Assembly (NCBI GenBank): GCA_012295275.1
Contig: CM022668.1
Coordinates: 12,698,022 to 12,710,521 of the forward strand
From: Chrysomallon squamiferum
Lineage: Eukaryota > Mollusca > Gastropoda > Neomphalida > Peltospiridae
Length of the DNA: 12,500 bases
Direction of reading: 5' to 3'
The notes beneath the pieces were generated by a model. The model was not told the DNA's origin. It made no database searches and saw only the letters and a list, made by a program, of their open reading frames with translations. A program made the translations under genes and the position numbers. Shown in pieces: positions 8,441 to 12,500 of this stretch (position 1 is the first letter of the stretch; every line of letters starts with the position of its first letter).

Positions 8441-8447
8441 AATAATA

Positions 8448-8590
8448 TACTGTACAGTAAATACAAAAGCATACGATTAATATATTACAAATGTACAATA
8501 ATCTACTGTACAGCAAACACAAAATCATATAAGTAATATATTACATATATGGAAAATAAATACTGAACACAAAATTATATGAGCGTGAAA
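8448..8590 (+). repeat. 56-bp tandem repeat, 2.5 copies, with a 12-bp palindrome
   Basis: Copies begin at TACTGTACAG (8448), TACTGTACAG (8504) and TACTGAACAC (8561), so the offsets are 56 and 57 bp. The first two copies agree at roughly 80% of positions, sharing TAATATATTACA near their middles; the third is partial. The first copy opens with the perfect palindrome TACTGTACAGTA, which is broken in copies two and three. The array abuts the TAA triplets on its left. Confidence 0.8.
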
Positions 8591-8880
8591 AACAACACAC
8601 TGATTTTTCTCACAAAGTCTGGGGTATTTGTGGTTAAGAGTAACATTTACTGATAGAATTAATTCCTGGTTCATTTGATACTTCTGAATGAAGATTGAAC
8701 ACTCAAGATGCTTATGTTCAGTTCCTGGTTACATTCATCTGTACAATCATAAGAGATAAATACTGGATTTATTTTACAAGTATACCATACAGTATTTTAT
8801 TGTATGCATATATAATATATTATTTATTAATCAGTATTGTGAATATATGTACCAGTAATGGTTTACAGATGTGTCTGTTG
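8591..8880. other. Unique sequence, no supported gene
   Basis: Non-repetitive. A plus-strand frame from TTG at 8695 stays open for about 60 codons before running into the GT array. It has no ATG start at that point, no recognisable motif and a Tyr/Ile-rich composition, so it is not called a gene. TTCCTGGT occurs at 8663 and 8722. Confidence 0.5.
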
Positions 8881-8975
8881 TATGAGTGTGTGTATGTGCA
8901 TATATTATTTGTGTATGTGTGTGTGTCTGTCTTTGTGTATGTAGATAGATAGATAAGATAGATAGATAGATATAG
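8881..8975. repeat. GT then GATA microsatellite
   Basis: GTGTGTATGTG words to about 8942, then GATA tetranucleotides at 8943-8974 with one deletion (GATAAGATA). Confidence 0.9.
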
Positions 8976-9229
8976 ATGTGGACAGATAAAAAAAAATCAC
9001 TTCATTTAATAAAATCCATTTGTTTCACCGACAAATCAATTTTTTTCTTAACTGCTACAAAACCACACAGACCTCTTTATAGCAGCCATTTTCTAAAAAT
9101 TACTTCTAAAAATCTGACATAAACAAGAAAATATTTCAAATTGAAACTTTTAAATCTATCGTGAAAAAGACGACATAAAAATAATGATTTTACACGTCAG
9201 TTAATTTTACAGTAATTTGTACAGTAATT

Positions 9230-9232
<3 letters not shown>
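8976..9232. other. AT-rich unique sequence, nothing seen
   Basis: No open frame of note and no periodicity beyond ACAGTAATT directly repeated near 9209 and 9221, next to the TA run. Confidence 0.5.

Positions 9233-9292
<60 letters not shown>
9233..9292. repeat. Perfect (TA)30 microsatellite
   Basis: Sixty uninterrupted bases of TA followed by T-rich sequence. It is self-complementary, so it is prone to cruciform extrusion and to length variation or assembly error. Confidence 0.98.
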
Positions 9293-9296
<4 letters not shown>

Positions 9297-9443
9297 TTTA
9301 TTTTTTTATTTAACAAATACATAAAAATATTCTGTCAGTATTTATTTTATGGGTCTCACATTACACATATTTTTCTCTTTTTCTCTCGAAACTCATGTAT
9401 TTATCATGATACATACACAGATATGTTATACGGAGATATATTA

Positions 9444-9603
9444 CATGTTTGAAATCGATTGAATGTCCAGAAGTGACTGATATACGTTTGAAGCTGATTG
9501 AAGTCCTTGTACTGAAAACTTCTGTCTGAAAATTACTACAAAATGATACACAATAAATAAGCAAACGTCAGAGATGTAGAAAAATTTTATTTGTAGAAAA
9601 CCC
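9444..9603 (-). repeat. Left arm of the second inverted repeat
   Basis: The reverse complement of this segment aligns with 10336-10511. Over the best 100 bp I count about 15 substitutions and two single-base gaps, roughly 83% identity. Shared blocks are ATTTTGTAGTAATTTT, TTCAATCA, GGACATTCA and TCGATTTCA. The inner part (AATTTTTCTACAT) also matches, but a simple TTTATT stretch in the right arm separates the blocks. Minus-strand frames through the arm are short and not conserved in the partner, so it is probably non-coding. Confidence 0.75.
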
Positions 9604-9654
9604 ATTTGATTGTTAGGAAATACATACATAAGAGTCTGAAAGATTAAAAAAAAC

Positions 9655-9797
9655 AGTCAAGTGCAAAAAGGTCAAATTGTCAAACTCCTGAAATGTGAAG
9701 CACTTTAGGATAAACGCTGAATTGAAGTAGCAAGTGATTTGAAGTCAAAAGGATAAAAAGGTCAAAACTTCAAAAAAAACCCATTAAAACGTCGAGT
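9655..9797 (+). repeat. Degenerate left fringe of the minisatellite
   Basis: Recurrent AAAGGTCAAA, GTCAAAAGGATAAAA and TCAAAACTTCAAA words show kinship to the ordered array that follows, but spacing is irregular and many words are mutated. This resembles the aged edge of a tandem array. Confidence 0.65.
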
Positions 9798-10035
9798 ATT
9801 CAAAAGGTCAAAACGTCAAAAAGGATAAAAATGTCAATCATTAAAAAGGTCAAAATGTCAAAAAAGGGTTAAAATGTCAATCATTCAAAAGGTCAAAACG
9901 TCACAAAAGGGTTAAAATGTCAATCATTCAAAAGGTCGAAACGTCAAAAGAGGGTTAAAATGTCAATCATTCAAACGGTCAAAACGTCAAAAAGGATAAA
10001 AGTGTCAATCATTTAAAAGGTCAAAACTTCAAAAG
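9798..10035 (+). repeat. 43-bp minisatellite, about 5.5 copies
   Basis: The word TCAATCA recurs at 9834, 9877, 9920, 9963 and 10005, giving offsets of 43, 43, 43 and 42 bp. Each unit has two related halves of about 21 bp. The first contains AAAAGGTCAAAACGTCAA and the second AAAGGGTTAAAATGTCAA, which differ at three of 18 positions, all transitions. The array lies between two inverted arms. No unit has coding features. Confidence 0.93.
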
Positions 10036-10330
10036 ATTGAAATACGAAGTTTTCTAAAGCAAAAAAACTTCAAAAGACTGAAATTAAAACAAACTGAAAT
10101 ATTAAGGTTTTAATGTCAAAGGATTCAAAGCTTTGAAATATTTCAATTTCAGTGCTTGGAAACGTTCCTTGATGTTACAGTTCATTGACATTCACACTTT
10201 AAAAATCAAAACTTCAAGAAGTGAAATAGAAAATACTCTAGAGTCAAAACTTTAAATGACTGAAATATCCAACACTCAGAAGTCAAAACTTCATCATCAG
10301 TCAACTTCAAATATACTGACATTCAAATAA
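10036..10330 (+). repeat. Degenerate right fringe of the minisatellite
   Basis: AACTTCAAAAG, ACTGAAAT and GTCAAAACTT words recur at irregular intervals as far as about 10320. They are related to the ordered core but strongly diverged. No coding frame. Confidence 0.6.
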
Positions 10331-10335
10331 AAATA

Positions 10336-10511
10336 CGTTTTCACAAATATAATTTTTCTACATTTCTACATTTATTTATTTATTATTATTATTATTTTTT
10401 TTTTTTGTTATTTTGTAGTAATTTTTGACAGAAATTTTCAGGAACAGGATTTCAATCAATTTAAAACGTGTATCATTTCACTCCAGGACATTCAGTCGAT
10501 TTCAGACATAT
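10336..10511 (+). repeat. Right arm of the second inverted repeat
   Basis: Partner of 9444-9603. It differs by an expanded TTTATT/TTATTA/poly-T insert at about 10368-10409 and about 17% divergence in the conserved block 10410-10511. The word TCAATCAATTTAAAACGT inside it resembles the minisatellite word TCAATCATTCAAAAGGT, which suggests the array was seeded from arm-like sequence. Confidence 0.75.
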
Positions 10512-10531
10512 CTGAGGGTCTCATACAACAG

Positions 10532-10632
10532 TTATTTCACACTATTTCTGACATTGATTTTTCTACGTGCAAACTGTTGCATTTTATTTCTAACATTAAT
10601 TTTTTTTTTTTTTTTTTCGTTGTTGCATTTCA
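10532..10632 (+). repeat. Degenerate 42-bp tandem duplication
   Basis: ATTTCTGACATTGATTTTT at 10544 and ATTTCTAACATTAATTTTT at 10586 differ at two positions and are 42 bp apart. A GTTGCATTT word follows in the second copy and again after a poly-T run (10600-10617). It lies just outside the right arm, and its period is close to that of the 43-bp array. Confidence 0.6.
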
Positions 10633-10912
10633 CTCTTTGAGCTTTTCTTATTGAAACTGTTGCCATCTGTGACTACCTCAGCATCCTCATCAGCAAAACT
10701 TCAACACCCACACTGTAACAACATCTTTCTAACATCAGCTCATGCTGGAAAGTGTGTGTGTGTGTAACTTTTTTGGACATGACTGTTGAAACAGAAGGAT
10801 CTGGTTGAGTGATAATGATGTTCACTGAGGTGTGAAAGGGTATAAGTGTCTTGTAAACTTGAACATAGCATGAAAATTACCAACAAAAATTGAAAATCAC
10901 ATAGTGCATGAA
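10633..10912. other. Unique sequence, no gene
   Basis: Mixed-composition DNA with a short GT run at 10753-10764. No open frame, RNA gene or repeat was recognised. Confidence 0.5.
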
Positions 10913-11018
10913 CCTATATATATATATATGTGGATGAGTATGTACATTATGAATGTCTGTCTGTCTATATGTATGTATGTGTTTAACTGTGTATATGTAT
11001 GAGTGTAAATGAGTCTGA

Positions 11019-11060
<42 letters not shown>
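10913..11060. repeat. TA / TATG / TG microsatellite
   Basis: A short TA run at 10915-10930, TCTG and TATG words, and an uninterrupted TG run at about 11020-11058. The minus-strand His/Thr frame is an artefact. Confidence 0.9.
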
Positions 11061-11380
11061 ATGAATATAAATACACTCATATTGTATCTGGTGGGCTATA
11101 CAGTAATTAAAAAAATATATATTTATTATTTTATTTTAAACTGTATCATTTCAAAATAACTTTTTTTTTTTTCTTAAGAATAACTCCACACATTCCACAC
11201 AATCAGTTATTAAGTGTCGCACTTTTCATGGTGAACTTGTTTTGAACAGGAAATAACCAAATAAGTGCAATTAGAAGATTTGATCCTGCTCTCCATCATG
11301 CTTCAGTAAACACAGTTTCTGAATGTTTCTCTAATAACAAGTTGTCAAAGAAATATCGATTAAATATACACCTCTTTGAC
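11061..11380. other. Unique sequence, no gene
   Basis: AT-rich with poly-T at 11161-11172. 11180-11380 is non-repetitive, with no supported frame or RNA signature. It ends where the tandem family begins. Confidence 0.5.
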
Positions 11381-11478
11381 TAGAGGCCTGACATTTTTGC
11401 AAAGCATCATGGGTAGAGGAAGTGAGTAAGTGCAACCATAATGACCTACATCTGACACCATCATTATGTGTCAAATGA
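11381..11478 (+). repeat. Tandem family unit 1
   Basis: Begins AGAGGCCTGACATTTTTGC and contains AAAGCATCATGGGTAGAGG, AAGTGAG, then AATGACCTACATCTG. It ends before a run of about 24 A (11478-11501). It aligns with units 2-4 along most of its length but lacks their AATAAA-containing end. Confidence 0.85.
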
Positions 11479-11545
11479 AAAAAAAAAAAAAAAAAAAAAA
11501 ATAAAGAAAATAAATGATTGGGTGGGTTTTTTTTTTTTCCATAAC

Positions 11546-11655
11546 AGATCTGTCATTTTGACAAAGCATTCTGGGTACAGGAAGTAAGTAACTAAGGCTG
11601 TAATGACCCACATGTACTATCCATTTAACTCTTGACATAATCAATCCAATAACTA
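11546..11655 (+). repeat. Tandem family unit 2
   Basis: Starts AGATCTGTCATTTTGAC after a poly-T tract, then AAAGCATTCTGGGTACAGG, AAGTAAG, TAATGACCCACATG and a CTTGACATAATCAATCCAAT end. Its GGGTA word is 162 bp downstream of that in unit 1. Confidence 0.85.
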
Positions 11656-11670
11656 CTCTTTTTTTTTTCA

Positions 11671-11786
11671 GGAACGTGACATTTTTAGCAATGCATTATG
11701 GGTACAGGAAGTGAATTGTGGTGATGGTGTTGACCTGTATCTGGCAGTAAAATCAATAAACGTCTGATGACATCAATCAAATAATA
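11671..11786 (+). repeat. Tandem family unit 3
   Basis: Follows a poly-T tract and begins GGAACGTGACATTTTTAGC, then ATGCATTATGGGTACAGG, AAGTGAA, TTGACCTGTATCTGGCA, AATCAATAAACGTCTGA and ATCAATCAAATAAT. GGGTA lies 127 bp after that of unit 2. It runs straight into a triplet array. Confidence 0.85.
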
Positions 11787-11916
11787 AAATTATTATTATT
11801 ATTATACTATTAGGATTGATATTGTAGTTGTTATTGTTATGCTGTTATTGTTATGCTAATAATTATTATTATTTACTACTATTACTGTCATTACTACTAC
11901 TACTACCACTAATGCA

Positions 11917-11951
<35 letters not shown>

Positions 11952-12127
11952 CACTACTACTACTACTACCACTATTACCACTACTACTACTATTGCTACT
12001 ACTACTATTACCACTACTACTACTATTGCTACTACTACTACTGCTACTACCACTACTACTACCTCTACTGCTACTACTACAACCTCTACTACCACTACTA
12101 CTACTACTACCACTACTACTACTACTA

Positions 12128-12188
<61 letters not shown>

Positions 12189-12319
12189 CTACTACTACTA
12201 TTGCTACTACTACTACTGCTACTACCACTACTACTACCTCTACTACAACTACTACTACAACCACTACTACTACTGCTAATACTACTGCTGCTGCTGCTGC
12301 TACTACTACCACTACTATT

Positions 12320-12355
<36 letters not shown>

Positions 12356-12356
12356 T
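11787..12356. repeat. ATT then ACT/ACC triplet array inserted between family units
   Basis: ATT triplets (11787-11805), a GTTATT/ATGCT patch (11820-11858), then about 480 bp of ACT triplets with ACC, GCT and TCT variants, purest at 12125-12187 and 12319-12354. Open frames on both strands (poly-Leu, Val, Ser, Thr) are artefacts. The array sits exactly where units 3 and 4 would otherwise meet. Confidence 0.95.
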
Positions 12357-12360
12357 AATT

Positions 12361-12460
12361 ATTTTTATTAATACATATGTACGGGTAGAGGAAGCGAATT
12401 TGTATGAGAGTAATGACCCATGTCTGGCAATCAATAAACCTTCGACTTAATCAAATAACA
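12361..12460 (+). repeat. Tandem family unit 4 (5' end altered)
   Basis: ATTTTTATTAATACAT, then ACGGGTAGAGGAAGCGAA, TAATGACCCATGTCTGGCA, ATCAATAAACCTTCGACTT and AATCAAATAAC. The leading AGATCTGAC of other units is missing, apparently replaced by triplet repeat. The 3' half matches unit 3 closely, including ATCAATAAAC. Confidence 0.85.
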
Positions 12461-12483
12461 ATTTTTTTTTTTTTTTTTTTTTA

Positions 12484-12500
12484 AAGATCTGACATTTTTA
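12484..12500 (+). repeat. Tandem family unit 5 (cut by window end)
   Basis: AAGATCTGACATTTTTA directly after a poly-T tract (12462-12482) matches the start of units 1-3. The array therefore continues beyond the window. Confidence 0.75.

Noticed and set aside
8695-8952. 85-codon hydrophobic frame that could suggest a membrane protein
   Set aside because: Starts at TTG, is Tyr/Ile-rich as AT content predicts, and its C-terminal third is the GT microsatellite.
9655-10330. CRISPR-like regular repeats
   Set aside because: Units are contiguous 43-bp tandem copies with no unique spacers, in a eukaryotic context.
10425-10640. 71-codon frame over the right arm of the second inverted repeat
   Set aside because: The equivalent frame in the left arm is poorly conserved, and this one ends in a poly-T tract; the homology is at DNA level.
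11828-12358. 176-codon plus frame and long minus frames
   Set aside because: Pure translation of an ACT/ACC triplet array; no coding composition.

Overview
This is repeat-saturated, AT-rich, non-coding eukaryotic DNA. I found no complete protein-coding gene, no rRNA or tRNA, and nothing prokaryotic (no operons, ribosome binding sites, CRISPR or insertion sequences). Almost every long open frame translates a microsatellite (poly-Leu, Tyr, Thr, Val, Ser or His-Thr tracts). Triplet repeats of ATT, ACT and GTT, TA/TG/GA/CT dinucleotides, long poly-T tracts and a degenerate CCTAA-type telomere-like block fit a large metazoan genome. A mollusc, perhaps a cephalopod, is my best guess. That guess rests on repeat texture only.

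Layout. 1-1265: triplet arrays flank AT-rich unique DNA with one short coding-like stretch (540-660). 1369-2963: a large inverted repeat with two arms of about 240 bp (about 98% identical), separated by 1.1 kb of T-rich DNA, the telomere-like block and TG/TA arrays. 3055-3488: GTT/ATT and TA/TG arrays. 3489-4439: the longest mostly unique segment, with a CpG-bearing island near 3990-4140. 4440-5405: CTA/CTG then GTT/ATT arrays. 5406-9300: AT-rich DNA broken by CA, TA, GA, CT, TAA, GATA and TA arrays, with a 56-bp tandem repeat at 8448. 9444-10511: a second, older inverted repeat (arms about 80% identical) enclosing a 43-bp minisatellite. 10512-11380: mostly unique, with a 42-bp degenerate duplication and a TG array. 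11381-12500: a family of diverged units of about 115 bp, each joined to simple sequence, running off the right edge.

No genes work together here. The structures worth attention are the two inverted repeats, which could fold into long hairpins if transcribed, the minisatellite nested in the second one, and the tandem family at the right end. The arms of the first inverted repeat share an open, CpG-rich frame with a protein-like composition and are the best candidate for a mobile-element or gene-derived sequence. I could not assign it to a family.
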